A DNA stretch of 50,174 nt from Variovorax sp. E3 (GCF_016082275.1 NZ_MOWM01000044.1:1-50174); one strand, 5' to 3'; shown: positions 17,413-26,883, numbered from the stretch's first letter. A program made the numbers and translations. The notes: generated by a model from the sequence alone, not told the origin.

Positions 17413-18803
17413 TCAGCCGCGCGGCAGCGCGCCCAGCCCCAGCCGCTCGTAGACCGCGGCCGCCTGCCGGCGCAGCCGCAGCGACTCGGGCTGAGCGTTG
17501 AGCTGCTGCTGCAGGATGCCCTGCGCGCCCGTCAGCGAAGCCTCGGTGCCGGTGCGCACCAGCGCGGCCAGGTACAGCTGCTCGAACAGGTCGCGTTGCG
17601 CGTGGCTGCCGCCGATTTCGATCATGCGCGGCAGGGCCGTGCCCAGTCCCTCGATGGCCGCCGCGAGCTCGCCGCGCGCATGCGCCACCAGCCCGTGCGC
17701 GGCCGGCACGCACACACGCTGCCAGGCGGCGCGCGTCGACGGCGGCGCGTTCGGCGCAAAGGCCTCGATGTTGCGCAGCAGCGCGTCGGCCTCGGGCCGG
17801 CCGCGCGCGCCAGGCCGTAGAGGTACTGCAGGTCGAGAAAGGGCAGCACGTGGTCGGCCTGCCGCTGCAGCAGGTAGCCCGCCACGTCGTTCCAGCGCGC
17901 GCCGACGTCGATGCCCGCCAGCTCCAGCCGCGCCAGCAACGAGACGGCGCCGATCTGGTCCTGCGAATAGTCCTTCACCACGCCCCAGGCGTGTTCGTCG
18001 TACACCGCGAGCGCCTCGGCGTCATGGCCCAGGTCGATCAGGAACAGCGCCACGTGCCACCAGTTGTGCGTGACCATGAACGAGTTGAGTCCGGTCCAGG
18101 TGTCGCTCACGCCCCGCATGAAATCCAGCCCTTCGGCGAGCCGGCCTTCGGTGAGCATCACGTGCGCCAGCGCGTGGTGCGCCCACGGCTCCTTGCGGCA
18201 CATGCCGATGGCGCGGCGCGCGCTGGCCTCGGCCTCGCGCATCAGGTGGCACTGCTCGTAGCCGAAGGCGGCCATGCCGTGCACATAGGGCACGTCGGCC
18301 GCGTGCGGCAGCACGGCCAGCGCCAGCCGCAGCATGCCCGGGCAGTCGCCGGTGTTGAAACAGTGGTACTGGCCCAGCTTGACCGACACCAGGTCGCGCG
18401 GATGCTCGTGCGCCTGCTCGGCGTGCAGCGCGATGGCGCGGGCGATGTCGCCCTGCGCCCAGGCCTCGATGGCCGCGATGTAGCGCTGCTCGCGCGGCGT
18501 GGCGCGCGCGGCGCCGGCCAGCGCCTTGTCGAGGAAGGGCCGCGCATTGGCCACGGCCTCGCGCGACTCGGCGAACAGGTGCAGCGTGGCGCAATACGCT
18601 TGCACGATGGGGCTCGCATCGGTCCCGGCCAGCGCAATGAGGTTGACCGCGCGCGCCTCGGTCGAGATGAAGCCCATCACGAAGTCGTCGACCAGCGGCA
18701 GGCTGGCGGCGTCGTCCAGGGTGAGCGGGTTGCCGAGGCTGTCGGCCGGGCGTGGGGTGTTGTTCGGGGAAGCGGTTCCGGAAGGCATGGCACATGGTGC
18801 CAC
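17413..18803 (-). CDS. TTC38-like tetratricopeptide repeat protein (apparent frameshift)
   Basis: About 463 aa after correction. The sequence is helical throughout with TPR-like pairs. It contains the stretch MVTHNWWHVALFLIDLGHD, which I associate with the TTC38 (TPR38) family, including its characteristic HNWWH. The C-terminal 98 residues are in another frame. One missing C on the + strand near 17799-17802 (restoring GLARAGRPEADALLRN) joins them. An ATG at 18788 is an alternative start, five residues shorter. The function of the family in bacteria is not known. It is convergent with the phosphatase gene, with a 13-base gap. Confidence 0.78.
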
Positions 18804-18844
18804 GCCCCCGGCGTCGCTTCAACGACCCGGCACCTTGCCCCGGC

Positions 18845-19243
18845 TCAGACGCCGGCCTGCTGGTGGCGGTACTCCTGCGTCTTGCCGCCGTAGCCGTAGG
18901 CCGCGCCGCGCGCGTCGATCACGTGGATGTAGGACACCTCGTGCAGGTCGGGCCGGATCTTCGCCATGGCCGCATGCACCTCGCGCAGGTAGCGTGCCTT
19001 CTCGGCCTTGGTGTTGGTCTCGTCGGTGACGCTGATGTCCAGGTGGAACGCCGACTTGCCGAGCGCCGCCAGCGACTGCCCGCCGATGAACCAGGCGTCG
19101 GCGGCGATGTACTGCACCGTGATGGCGATGACCGGCAATTGCTTGCCCAGCACGCTCTGCGTGAGCTCGGCGACCACGTCGACGGTCTTGCGGGTGAGGG
19201 CGGCGTCGGGTTCGCCGGAGAGGTGGACAACGATGTGGGGCAT
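18845..19243 (-). CDS. Tautomerase-superfamily protein
   Basis: 132 aa starting MPHIVVHLSGEP behind AGGAGTCCACC. The residue after Met is Pro, the catalytic base of the 4-oxalocrotonate tautomerase superfamily. At about 130 residues it is a tandem-length member, with a second beta-alpha-beta unit (HLDISVTDETNTKAEK), rather than a 62-residue 4-OT. The substrate is unknown. It diverges from a LysR gene that probably regulates it. Confidence 0.82.
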   Translation of the reverse strand: MPHIVVHLSGEPDAALTRKTVDVVAELTQSVLGKQLPVIAITVQYIAADAWFIGGQSLAALGKSAFHLDISVTDETNTKAEKARYLREVHAAMAKIRPDLHEVSYIHVIDARGAAYGYGGKTQEYRHQQAGV

Positions 19244-19325
19244 GGTGGACTCCTGTGTGGATGCGTGGTCGATGGGGTGATTGTGGGATCCGGCTAGCCA
19301 TCGGAAAAGCGGGAAGATATGATGA

Positions 19326-19350
19326 AATCCATCGGATAAACGGATGGATT
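19326..19350. promoter_or_regulatory. Inverted repeat abutting the LysR start, candidate operator
   Basis: AATCCATCGG (19326-19335) and CGGATGGATT (19341-19350) are complementary at 9 of 10 positions around the 5-base centre ATAAA. The repeat lies 4 bases upstream of the LysR ATG at 19355, between it and the divergent tautomerase gene. This suits autoregulation by the LysR protein, but it also covers the expected ribosome binding site. Confidence 0.5.
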
Positions 19351-19354
19351 GACC

Positions 19355-20215
19355 ATGCAAGGCTTCGACCTCGAACAGCTTCGCACCCTGGCCGCGGTGA
19401 TCGACGCGGGCAGCCTCACCGCCGCGGCACCGCGCGTGTTTCTTTCGCAGTCGTCGGTCAGCGAGCAGATCCGCAAGCTGGAGGAGCGGGCGGGGCAGTC
19501 GCTGCTCATGCGCAGCAAGGCCGGCGTGGCGCCGACCGAGGCGGGCACGCGGCTGCTGGCCTATGCAAGGCGCATCCTGGCACTCAGTGACGAGGCCTTT
19601 CGCGACCTGCACGGCGAGACGCTGCAGGGGGAACTGCGCCTGGCTGTCACCGACTATTTCCGGCCCGCCGACCTGACGCGGCTGCTGGGGCGCCTCGGCG
19701 AGAGCTACCCGCGGGTGCGCCTGCACGTCAGCATCCTGAAGAGCGACGATCTGCGTGCCGCCTATGCGCGCGGAGATTTCGACGTGGCGCTGGGGATGAA
19801 CATCACCGGCGTTTCGGCCGCGCAGCCGCGCGCATCGGTGCTGCGGCGCGAGTCGCTGGTGTGGCTGGGCGCCACAGGCATGCGGCTTGCGCGCGGCGAG
19901 CCGGTGCGGCTGCTGGTGCTGCCGGACACCTGCTCGCTGCACCAGTTCACCGTCGCGCTGCTCCGCCGTCGCCGCGTGGCCTACACGCTCGCGCATGTGG
20001 CGTCGGGCGTGGCGGGGCTGCAGTCGGCGCTGGCGGCGGGGCTGGGGGTGGCCTGCCTCAACGAGTCCGCGATCAGCGAGGGCGTGTCGCGGCTTGCGAC
20101 GCCGCACGGGCTGCCGGCGCTGCCACGGGTCGTGTTCCAGTTCCTGCCGGCGCGACGGGGAGAAACCGCGTTCGTGACCCGGGCCCGCGAGCTGCTGGCT
20201 TCCCACCTCGTGTGA
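19355..20215 (+). CDS. LysR-family transcriptional regulator
   Basis: 286 aa. HTH at about 14-40 (AAAPRVFLSQSSVSEQIRKL) and an effector domain (GELRLAVTDYFRPADL). The ATG at 19355 is preferred to the TTG two codons upstream. The gene is flanked by a divergent tautomerase and a downstream SnoaL-like protein, 35 bases away, which it may control. Confidence 0.88.
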   Translation: MQGFDLEQLRTLAAVIDAGSLTAAAPRVFLSQSSVSEQIRKLEERAGQSLLMRSKAGVAPTEAGTRLLAYARRILALSDEAFRDLHGETLQGELRLAVTDYFRPADLTRLLGRLGESYPRVRLHVSILKSDDLRAAYARGDFDVALGMNITGVSAAQPRASVLRRESLVWLGATGMRLARGEPVRLLVLPDTCSLHQFTVALLRRRRVAYTLAHVASGVAGLQSALAAGLGVACLNESAISEGVSRLATPHGLPALPRVVFQFLPARRGETAFVTRARELLASHLV

Positions 20216-20250
20216 GGCGCTATCGTTCACGCGAAGGAGCAGCCGCAGCC

Positions 20251-20664
20251 ATGACCACGACCGACCTCGCCAGCGTCTACCGGAACTACATCGCCTGTCT
20301 CAATGCGCAGGACTGGTCGAGCCTGGGCAGGTTCGTGCATGACGAGGTGAAGCACAACGGCCGGCCGCTCGGCTTGTCGGGCTACCGAGAAATGCTGGTG
20401 CAGGACTTCGAGGCGATTCCGGACCTCTTCTTCCGTATCGAGCTGCTCGTCGCCGAGCCGCCCCGCGTGGCCAGCCGGCTGCAGTTCGACTGCACGCCCA
20501 AAGACAGCTTTCTCGGACTGCAGGTGAACGGACAAAGGGTCTCGTTCGCCGAGAACGTGTTCTACGAATTCAAGGGCGGAAAGATCGTGGCGGTGTGGTC
20601 CGTCATCGACAAGGCTGCCATCGAGCAACAGCTTCAGAAAAACGACGACGCGGCGGCAGGCTGA
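20251..20664 (+). CDS. SnoaL-like (NTF2-fold) ester cyclase family protein
   Basis: 137 aa. It has the cone-shaped NTF2-like pattern of the SnoaL/polyketide-cyclase group: YRNYIACLNAQDWSSLGRFVHDEV..NG at the start, a DFEAIPDLFFRIE strand and a final GGKIVAVWSVIDKAAIEQQL. These proteins bind or isomerise small molecules, and many have no known reaction. A good GAAGGAGC ribosome binding site lies upstream. It is probably co-transcribed with the preceding LysR gene and may belong to the same small-molecule response as the tautomerase. Confidence 0.8.
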   Translation: MTTTDLASVYRNYIACLNAQDWSSLGRFVHDEVKHNGRPLGLSGYREMLVQDFEAIPDLFFRIELLVAEPPRVASRLQFDCTPKDSFLGLQVNGQRVSFAENVFYEFKGGKIVAVWSVIDKAAIEQQLQKNDDAAAG

Positions 20665-20684
20665 AAGCCGGGCTCACGCCAAGC

Positions 20685-21887
20685 TCATTGGCACCCTTCG
20701 GCCACCACACGAAACACATCGATCGTTTCCGCCTCGTCCTGCTGCGAGCCGTAGTCGCTGAGCTTCACCACGACGGTGTGGTGCCGGGGGTTGACGTAGA
20801 CGTACTGGCCGTACACCCCGATCGCGCTGTAGTCGCCATGCCTTTCGTGGCCGGGCGGGTGCCACCACAGCGCGGCATACATCCAGCCCGGTTCCGCCTC
20901 GGCCACCGGCGTGGTGATGCGGGCCATCCACGCGGGCGAGATCAGTGTGCGCTCGCCCACCTTGCCGCCGGCCAGCGCCAGCAGGCCGAGCTTGGCGAAG
21001 TCGCGCGGCGTGGCGTTCAGGTTGCCGAAGCCGCGCTCCAGGCCGTCCGCGTGGTCGAGGTTCCAGGTCGCGATGTCCTCGGCGCCGAGCGGGCCCCACA
21101 GCCGGCGTTGCAATACCTTCGCCAGCGGCTCGCCTTCCACGCGCGCCACGATCATCGACAGGTACTGCGCGTCGATGCTCCGGTAGTCCGAGCGCGTGCC
21201 CGGTGCGAAGGCGAGCGCGCGGTTCTTCATCATGTAGCCGGGCAGGTCGGTCGTCACCTGCATGCCGGCGACGCCGGTGAAGGGCTTGTATTCCGAGTAG
21301 TCCTCGGTCACGTCGATGCCGCTCTTCATGTCGAGCAGGTCGCGCACGGTGATGTCGTCGAACTTGCCGCCCGCGGAAAACTCGGGCAGCACCGCGACGA
21401 GCTTCGTGTCCTCGGACAGCTTGCCCTCGTCGATCAGTTGCCCGACGAGCACGCCCACGACGGACTTGGCAATGGACCACGAGGACTCGCGCGCCGTCTT
21501 CTTGCCGGCGTCGCGGTACCACGCGTTCACCAGGGTTCCGCGGCACATGACCAGGAGCACGTGGGTCTCGGTCTGCTGCAGCACGCGCACGATGTCTTCG
21601 CTCCTGCCCTTCCAGGGGACGGTCCTCGAAAGGGGCCGCAGCTGTTCGGGAATGGGCCGGGGCAGGGACGAGGCCGCGACCATGCGGGTGTCGTAGAGCG
21701 TCTCTACTTCGGACCTGGGCGTGAACAGAAAGCGCAGCAGGAACAGCGGATTCTTCATGCGGATCGCCGCGGTGAACGCGAAGCTGCCGGCGATCAGGAG
21801 CAGGAGGGCGGCCGCGACGATGAGCCCGGCCTTCCGGCGCCGGGAGCGGCGGCCCCGAAGCGCGGGCGCCTGCATCGGCATGCTCAT
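20685..21887 (-). CDS. Membrane-anchored serine hydrolase of the beta-lactamase / class C fold
   Basis: 400 aa from the ATG at 21887. A basic N-terminus and one hydrophobic segment at about 20-41 (AGLIVAAALLLLIAGSF) suggest an N-in anchor with the enzyme outside the membrane. The SxxK catalytic motif is SIAK at 138-141, and the second motif is YRS in RSDYRSIDAQY. Family members include esterases, D-aminopeptidases and penicillin-binding-like enzymes; nothing here indicates antibiotic hydrolysis. A reading from 22016 would add 43 residues of Arg/Gly-rich character. I prefer 21887 because a short ORF upstream overlaps it through ATGA. Confidence 0.82.
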   Translation of the reverse strand: MSMPMQAPALRGRRSRRRKAGLIVAAALLLLIAGSFAFTAAIRMKNPLFLLRFLFTPRSEVETLYDTRMVAASSLPRPIPEQLRPLSRTVPWKGRSEDIVRVLQQTETHVLLVMCRGTLVNAWYRDAGKKTARESSWSIAKSVVGVLVGQLIDEGKLSEDTKLVAVLPEFSAGGKFDDITVRDLLDMKSGIDVTEDYSEYKPFTGVAGMQVTTDLPGYMMKNRALAFAPGTRSDYRSIDAQYLSMIVARVEGEPLAKVLQRRLWGPLGAEDIATWNLDHADGLERGFGNLNATPRDFAKLGLLALAGGKVGERTLISPAWMARITTPVAEAEPGWMYAALWWHPPGHERHGDYSAIGVYGQYVYVNPRHHTVVVKLSDYGSQQDEAETIDVFRVVAEGCQ

Positions 21888-22012
21888 GCCCGGCGCCGTG
21901 CCCGTGCGATGTCGACCGCCAGTTCCGGCGCCTGGGCCCGGATCGCCGCGACCGGGGCGGCGTTCCAGCTTTTCGCCGCGGCAGGACGGGGTGTGCTTAA
22001 CGGCTGGCGCAT
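21884..22012 (-). CDS. Possible 42-residue small protein coupled to the serine hydrolase
   Basis: This ORF begins MRQPLSTPRPAAAKSWN, preceded by AGGGAG at good spacing. It ends in a TGA that overlaps the serine hydrolase ATG (ATGA, 21884-21887), the classic layout for translational coupling. The protein is Ala/Arg-rich with no transmembrane segment or recognised family. It may be only a leader peptide, or the hydrolase may start upstream in the other frame instead. Confidence 0.35.
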   Translation of the reverse strand: MRQPLSTPRPAAAKSWNAAPVAAIRAQAPELAVDIARARRRA

Positions 22013-22137
22013 GCATGTCTCCCTGGCCTGGTTGCTATCGACGGACATCGCCCCGACCCGAGTGGCCTCGCGTCCGGGTGGATGTCCGAACTGGCCGGAT
22101 GCTGCCACAGAAGCGGCAGTTGCTGCTGTGAAGGCGA

Positions 22138-23714
22138 TCAGCGCGCCGCCAGGCGATGGTCCTGCGGCAGCGCCGTCGGCCCGTCCGGCAGCACGGCCAG
22201 CGACGCGGCCACGGCCAGCGCCTGGTCGCGGCGCAGCGCGTCCTCGGGGTCGTGCGACCTTTCCGCCTTCTCGACGGTGGCCAGCAACTGGCGCACGTCC
22301 GACACACGCTTGCGCTCCAGCGGCGTGGTGGTGTCGGACTCCAGCTTGCCCATGAGGTAGCGCTCCACGCGCGTCGACTGATGCGCGGACTGCTCGACCG
22401 ATGCCTCGGTGCGCACGCCGTCCTTGTAGCTGATGTTCGCGGACGCCTTGGCCTCGTCGTCGACCCGCACGTATTCGTAGAACTGCGACTCCTTCGCCGC
22501 CGTGAGAAAGAGCGACACCCCCGGCGACAGCGCGCGGTGGAAGCTGGCGCTCAGTTGCGCCTGCTGGTCCTGGTGGATGTTGCGGTTCAGCGGGTCCTTG
22601 CCCGTCACGCTGGTGTCCTGCGAGAGCCTGTACGAGAAGCTGTCGACTTCCTCGGGCCGCATCGGGTTCGAGGAGCTTGGGGTCTGCACCATCGACGCCT
22701 TGAAGTCGGCCAGGCCGCTCAGCAGGCTGTGGTCCCCGGCGTTCAGCGCGATCACGCCCGGCGCCTCGCGGCCCGCGATGGGCGCGGTCACGCCGTAGTT
22801 GCTGTTCAACTGAGAGAAGGCGTCCTTGAACATCGACACCAGCGCGGCGTCGCCCTGGCCCTTGCTGCCCGCCGCATCGACCTGCCGCAGGTAGCGCGCC
22901 ATGGCCTGCGCCTGCTGCGCGGAATTTCCGAGGATGGCTGGGTTCGACAGGTCGACGTCGACCTTCACCGCGCCGGACGGCCCGCTTGCGTTCACGGAGC
23001 GCGACTTGGCGTCGGCATGGAACTCGAGCGTGTTGATGGCGCCCTTGCCGTCGGACTTGATGGCGGCCTTGAGATCGACCGACGACAGCACCGACGAATC
23101 GAAGTTCGCGAGGCCGCCGAGCGCCAGGGTCGGCGGCACCGCGCTCAGGCCGTCGATGGCGTCCTGGAACGCGCCCGAAAGCTGCACCAGCGCCTTGCGC
23201 TCGGCGTCGTTGAGCTCGCCGCCCGACACCTTGACCTGCACCGCCAGTCCGTCGTTCTGGCTGCCCAGGCTCAGCGCGACGGTGGCGCCGCTGGCGGTGC
23301 GGACCGACAGCGTGATCTGGTTGTCGGCGCCGCCATGCAGGCCCGTTGCGCTCGCGCCCTGCACGCCGATCGCCACCGACTGCGAGAAGTCGCCGGCGTT
23401 CGTGGCGAACTGCTTGAGCATGGCCGCGCCCAGTCCGTTGAACCGCGTTGCCAGCGAGGTGTAGACGAGGTTGCCCGCCATGCGCGAGGAGACCGCGTCG
23501 TCGGGGCTCTGCTCCCACGTCGATGCCGCGACCGCGCGGCCGGGCATGGCGTAGGTCTGGGCGTTGGCCGATGGGGTGGCCTGCCCGAGGCTCACTGAAA
23601 CGGCCGTCGTGGCCGTGGTGGCGGTGTCCGTGGAGGTGGCTGGGCTGTTCGTGCGCCAGGCGGTCGTGCCGCCGGACGTACGAGGGGGCTGGCAGTGGTC
23701 GGGTTGACGATCAA
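22138..23714 (-). CDS. Large protein of unknown function (apparent frameshift near start)
   Basis: About 525 aa. The first codons are read from a TTG at 23714 (MIVNPTTASP), six bases after AGGAG. The main frame is reached only if the G5 run at 23684-23688 is a G6, giving ...ASPPRTSGG. No conventional start lies near the ribosome binding site in the main frame. The sequence is Ser/Thr/Ala-rich, soluble and without a signal peptide. It has a low-complexity Thr stretch early (STDTATTATTAVS) and an SVRTASGATVALSLGSQN-type beta segment at about 130-165. The C-terminal half is alpha-helical and charged. I do not recognise a family. It lies between the serine hydrolase and the amidase/ABC operon, all read leftward. 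Confidence 0.6.
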
Positions 23715-23802
23715 TCCGGGCTCCTGTTGAGAAAGAAGACGCCCGATGTCCGGGCAATCTTCTTTATCGGCAGGTTCGCCCGTTCTTGAAGGCCCTGGCC
23801 GC

Positions 23803-25212
23803 TTACTTGCTGCTCGCGCGAGGCACGACGGGCCAGGGCCGCTGCACTTCGCGAATCTGCTCGAACGCGCGCGAGACGCGCAGCACGCCCAGATCGTCGA
23901 AGCGCTGCCCCGCGATCTGCAGCCCGATCGGCAGTCCGCCCGCCGAGTAGCCGCAGTTCACCGACGAAGCCGGCTGCTCCGACATGTTGAACGGCACGGT
24001 GAACCCGATGTGCTCCAGCGGGCGCAAGGGGTCGTTGGTCGGCGAAGGAAGTTCGGCCGCGGCCGGCATGTTCGGCGACACCGGCGAGATCACGTAGTCG
24101 AAGCGTGCGCACGCATTGACGGCCGCCACGCGCGTGGCGTGGAACTGGCTGAAGCTGCGGAACACATGCTCGCCGCTGAACTCGGCCGCGCTCTCGGCCC
24201 ACTCGCGGATGTAGGGCAGCACCTTCGAGCGCTGGTCCGCGCGCAGCCCCTTCATGTCCACCAGCGAGCGCATGCGCCACAGGTGGTCCATGCCGTCGAG
24301 CATGGCCTGCGACATGAACGGCTGCATGACCTCGACGACCGCGCCGGCCTTCTCGAACAGGCGGGCCGCGTGCTCGACCGCCGTCTGGATCTCGGGCTCG
24401 ACCGCCAGGCCGCAGCCCGCGTCGAGCAGCAGCCCGATGCGCAGGCCGCGCAAGTGGTCGGGCGACACGTCGAAGGCGGCCCAGTCGATGTCTTGCGCGG
24501 GCAGCGCCATGCTGTCGCGCGCATCGGGCTTGGCCAGCGCCTGCATCACCAGCGCGGCATCGCCGACGGTGCGCGTCATCGGGCCCGCGGCGCGGCCCAT
24601 ATAAGGCGGATCGATCGGAATGCGCCCCAGGCTCGGCTTGAGCGTGAAGACGCCGCACCAGCTCGCGGGCAGGCGCAGCGAGCCGCCGATGTCGGTGCCC
24701 AGATGCAGCGGGCCGTAGCCTGCCGCAGCGGCGGCGCCCGCACCCGCGCTGGAGCCGCCCGGCGTGAGCCGCAGGTCCCACGGGTTGCGCGCGAGCGTGT
24801 GAAAACTCGACAGGCCCGACGACAACATGCCGTAGTCGGGCATGGTGGTCTTGCTGACGATCACCGCGCCGGCTTCCTTCAGGCGCGCGGCCGGCGGTGC
24901 GTCGGCGGTGGCGGGCTTGAGGTCGACGGCGGCGGTGCCCGCGGGCAGCGGGTCGCCGCGCGTGGCGATGTTTTCCTTGATGGTCGCGGGCACGCCGTCG
25001 AGCGGGCCGCGTGCGTCGCCGCGCTGCCAGCGCGCCTCCGATGCACGCGCCTGCTCGAGCGCGGCCTCGGGCCTGAAGAGCCAGGTGGCCTGCAGGTGCG
25101 GCTCCCAGCTTTCGATCTGCGCGATGACCGCTTGCGTGACCTCCACCGGCGAGAGCTTGCGGTCGCGGTAGGCCGCGGCAAGCTCCTGCGCGCTCAGTTC
25201 GTTCAGCCCCAC
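23803..25212 (-). CDS. Amidase-signature family enzyme
   Basis: 469 aa from a GTG at 25212 that overlaps the end of the preceding binding-protein gene. The Ser-cisSer-Lys triad is visible: Lys79 (ATIKEN), Ser154 (TPGGSSAGAG) and nucleophile Ser178 (TDIGGSLRLP). The family hydrolyses carboxamide bonds in a wide range of compounds. Being the last gene of a peptide-type ABC importer operon, it probably acts on the imported substrate in the cytoplasm. It is not a GatA, because gatB/C are absent and the context is transport. Confidence 0.9.
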   Translation of the reverse strand: MGLNELSAQELAAAYRDRKLSPVEVTQAVIAQIESWEPHLQATWLFRPEAALEQARASEARWQRGDARGPLDGVPATIKENIATRGDPLPAGTAAVDLKPATADAPPAARLKEAGAVIVSKTTMPDYGMLSSGLSSFHTLARNPWDLRLTPGGSSAGAGAAAAAGYGPLHLGTDIGGSLRLPASWCGVFTLKPSLGRIPIDPPYMGRAAGPMTRTVGDAALVMQALAKPDARDSMALPAQDIDWAAFDVSPDHLRGLRIGLLLDAGCGLAVEPEIQTAVEHAARLFEKAGAVVEVMQPFMSQAMLDGMDHLWRMRSLVDMKGLRADQRSKVLPYIREWAESAAEFSGEHVFRSFSQFHATRVAAVNACARFDYVISPVSPNMPAAAELPSPTNDPLRPLEHIGFTVPFNMSEQPASSVNCGYSAGGLPIGLQIAGQRFDDLGVLRVSRAFEQIREVQRPWPVVPRASSK

Positions 25213-26690
25213 GAGAGCGCCGACAGGTCGTTCACGAAGATCGGGTTCTCTTTCCAGATGCCCTTGACGTTCTTCTTGGCCACGGTCGGGAACTGCGGCT
25301 GGTACAGGAAGCCGTTGGCCGCGTCGGTGGCCAGCATCTTCTGCGCGTCGCCGAGCAGCTTGTTGCGCTCGGCGGCGTTGGCGGTGCTCTTGATCTTGTC
25401 GAACAGCGTGTCGAAGGGCTTGGACTGGTAGCCCCAGTAGTAGTCCGACTTGGCGTAGTTGCCCAGGTCGAAGGGCTCGACGTGCGAGACGATCGACAGG
25501 TCGTAGTCCTTGTTGCCGTAGGTGCCGCTGAGCCACTGCGCCCACTCGACGTTCTGCACCTTCACCACGATGCCGATCTTGGCCAGCTCGGCCACGATCA
25601 CCTCGCCGCCCTGGCGCGCGTACGGCGGCGGGGGCAAGGTCATCTTGAGCTCGAGCGGCGTCTTCACGCCGGCTTCGGCCAGCAGCTTCTTGGCCTTCTC
25701 GATGTCGAAGGGGTTGATGGCGGTGGTGTCGACATAGCCCGCCGCGCCCGGCACGTAGTGGCTGCCGATGGGCACGCCGAAGCCGTCGGCCGCGCCTTCG
25801 ATCACGGCCTTGCGGTCGATGGCCGCGAGGATGGCGCGGCGCACGCGCACGTCGTCCAGCGGTTTCTTGCGGTTGTTGATCGCCAGGATGGTCTTGGCGC
25901 GCGAGCCGGCCAGGATCACCTGGAACTGCGGGTTCATCTTGAACTGCGGCACCACGCGCGTGCCGATGCGCGGGAACACGTCGATGTCGCCCGACAGCAC
26001 GGCCGCGGCCTGCGCGGCGGTGTCGGAGATGAAGCGGAACGTGACCTTGTTGATCTTCGCGGTGGCGGGGCTGCGAAAGCCCTCCCACTTGCTCAGCGTG
26101 ATCGACGAGCCCTTGGCCCAGTTGTCCAGCTTGTAGGGGCCGGTGCCCACCGGCTTGGTGGCGTTGCCCTCGGCGCTCTTGGGCTCGACGATCACGGCCG
26201 TGGCCTGGCCCAGCACGAAGGGCAGGTCGGGGTCGATCTCCTTGTTGATGACCACCACGGTGTAGTCGTCGACCACCTGCGTGCTGAGGGCGGAGAAGGT
26301 GCGCTTGTCCTTGTTGGTGCTCTTCTCGCCGCCGGCGCGGTCGAACGAGAACTTGACGGCGGCCGCGTTGAAGGGCTCGCCGTTCTGGTACTTCACGCCG
26401 CGCCGGAGCTTGAAGGTGTAGGTCTTCAGGTCGGGCGAGATTTCCCAGGACTCGGCCAGCAAGGGCGTGACGCTGCCGTCGGAATTGATCTTGGTGAGCG
26501 TCTCCAGGATGTTGTACTGCACCACTTCCGCGATGGCGGCGGCGGCGCCGCTGGTCGGGTCGAGCCCCGGCGGCTCCAGCGCCATGCCGATCACGATGGC
26601 GTCCTTCCTGCCCTGCGCCATGCCGGCGAGCGGGGTGGCCAGCGCGACAGTGGCGCCAGCGGTGGTAAGGAGGGTGCGGCGGTTCAACAT
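25203..26690 (-). CDS. ABC transporter substrate-binding protein, peptide type (SBP family 5), copy 1
   Basis: 495 aa from the ATG at 26690 (MLNRRTLLTTAGATVAL), with GGAG upstream. The N-terminus is a signal peptide with a twin-arginine-like NRRTLL start. It has the family-5 layout: GLDPT, ETLTKINSDGSVTPLLAESWEIS, TYTFKLRRGVKYQNGEPF, VGTGPYKLDNW, then KPFDTLFD near the end. It captures peptides or similar ligands in the periplasm for the permease encoded upstream. The protein is closely similar to the next gene upstream, indicating local duplication. Confidence 0.92.
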   Translation of the reverse strand: MLNRRTLLTTAGATVALATPLAGMAQGRKDAIVIGMALEPPGLDPTSGAAAAIAEVVQYNILETLTKINSDGSVTPLLAESWEISPDLKTYTFKLRRGVKYQNGEPFNAAAVKFSFDRAGGEKSTNKDKRTFSALSTQVVDDYTVVVINKEIDPDLPFVLGQATAVIVEPKSAEGNATKPVGTGPYKLDNWAKGSSITLSKWEGFRSPATAKINKVTFRFISDTAAQAAAVLSGDIDVFPRIGTRVVPQFKMNPQFQVILAGSRAKTILAINNRKKPLDDVRVRRAILAAIDRKAVIEGAADGFGVPIGSHYVPGAAGYVDTTAINPFDIEKAKKLLAEAGVKTPLELKMTLPPPPYARQGGEVIVAELAKIGIVVKVQNVEWAQWLSGTYGNKDYDLSIVSHVEPFDLGNYAKSDYYWGYQSKPFDTLFDKIKSTANAAERNKLLGDAQKMLATDAANGFLYQPQFPTVAKKNVKGIWKENPIFVNDLSALSWG

Positions 26691-26831
26691 ACGTGTGATC
26701 TCCGGAAAAACAAGCCAGGTTCGAATGACTGCTTCGGCGTGCGCCATGCCCCGAAGGGAGGCGCGACGCCGCGAAAGACACGACACGCAGCACGAAAGAT
26801 GCCACGTGCGCAGCCGGTCATTCTCTCGCAG

Positions 26832-26883
26832 CGGGAACGTCGGTGCGCGGCCCGCGGGGCGGTTTTTCCTCGGGACGTTCCCG
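26832..26883. repeat. 10-base inverted repeat between the two binding-protein genes
   Basis: CGGGAACGTC (26832-26841) and GACGTTCCCG (26874-26883) are exact complements separated by 32 bases of GC-rich loop. It lies in the 223-base gap upstream of the copy 1 gene (26691-26913). It could be an RNA stem-loop that tunes expression or stability between the two binding-protein genes, or an operator. There is no U-tract to make it a classical terminator. Confidence 0.45.

Noticed and set aside
20685..21887. The serine hydrolase as an antibiotic-resistance beta-lactamase
   Set aside because: SxxK and YxS motifs are shared by many esterases and peptidases. The anchor and motif details do not match the known class C enzymes, and the context gives no support.
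25213..26805. Upstream extension of the amidase frame through the whole copy 1 binding-protein gene
   Set aside because: The amidase homology begins at about 25212. The region upstream in that frame is a stop-free shadow of the binding-protein gene.
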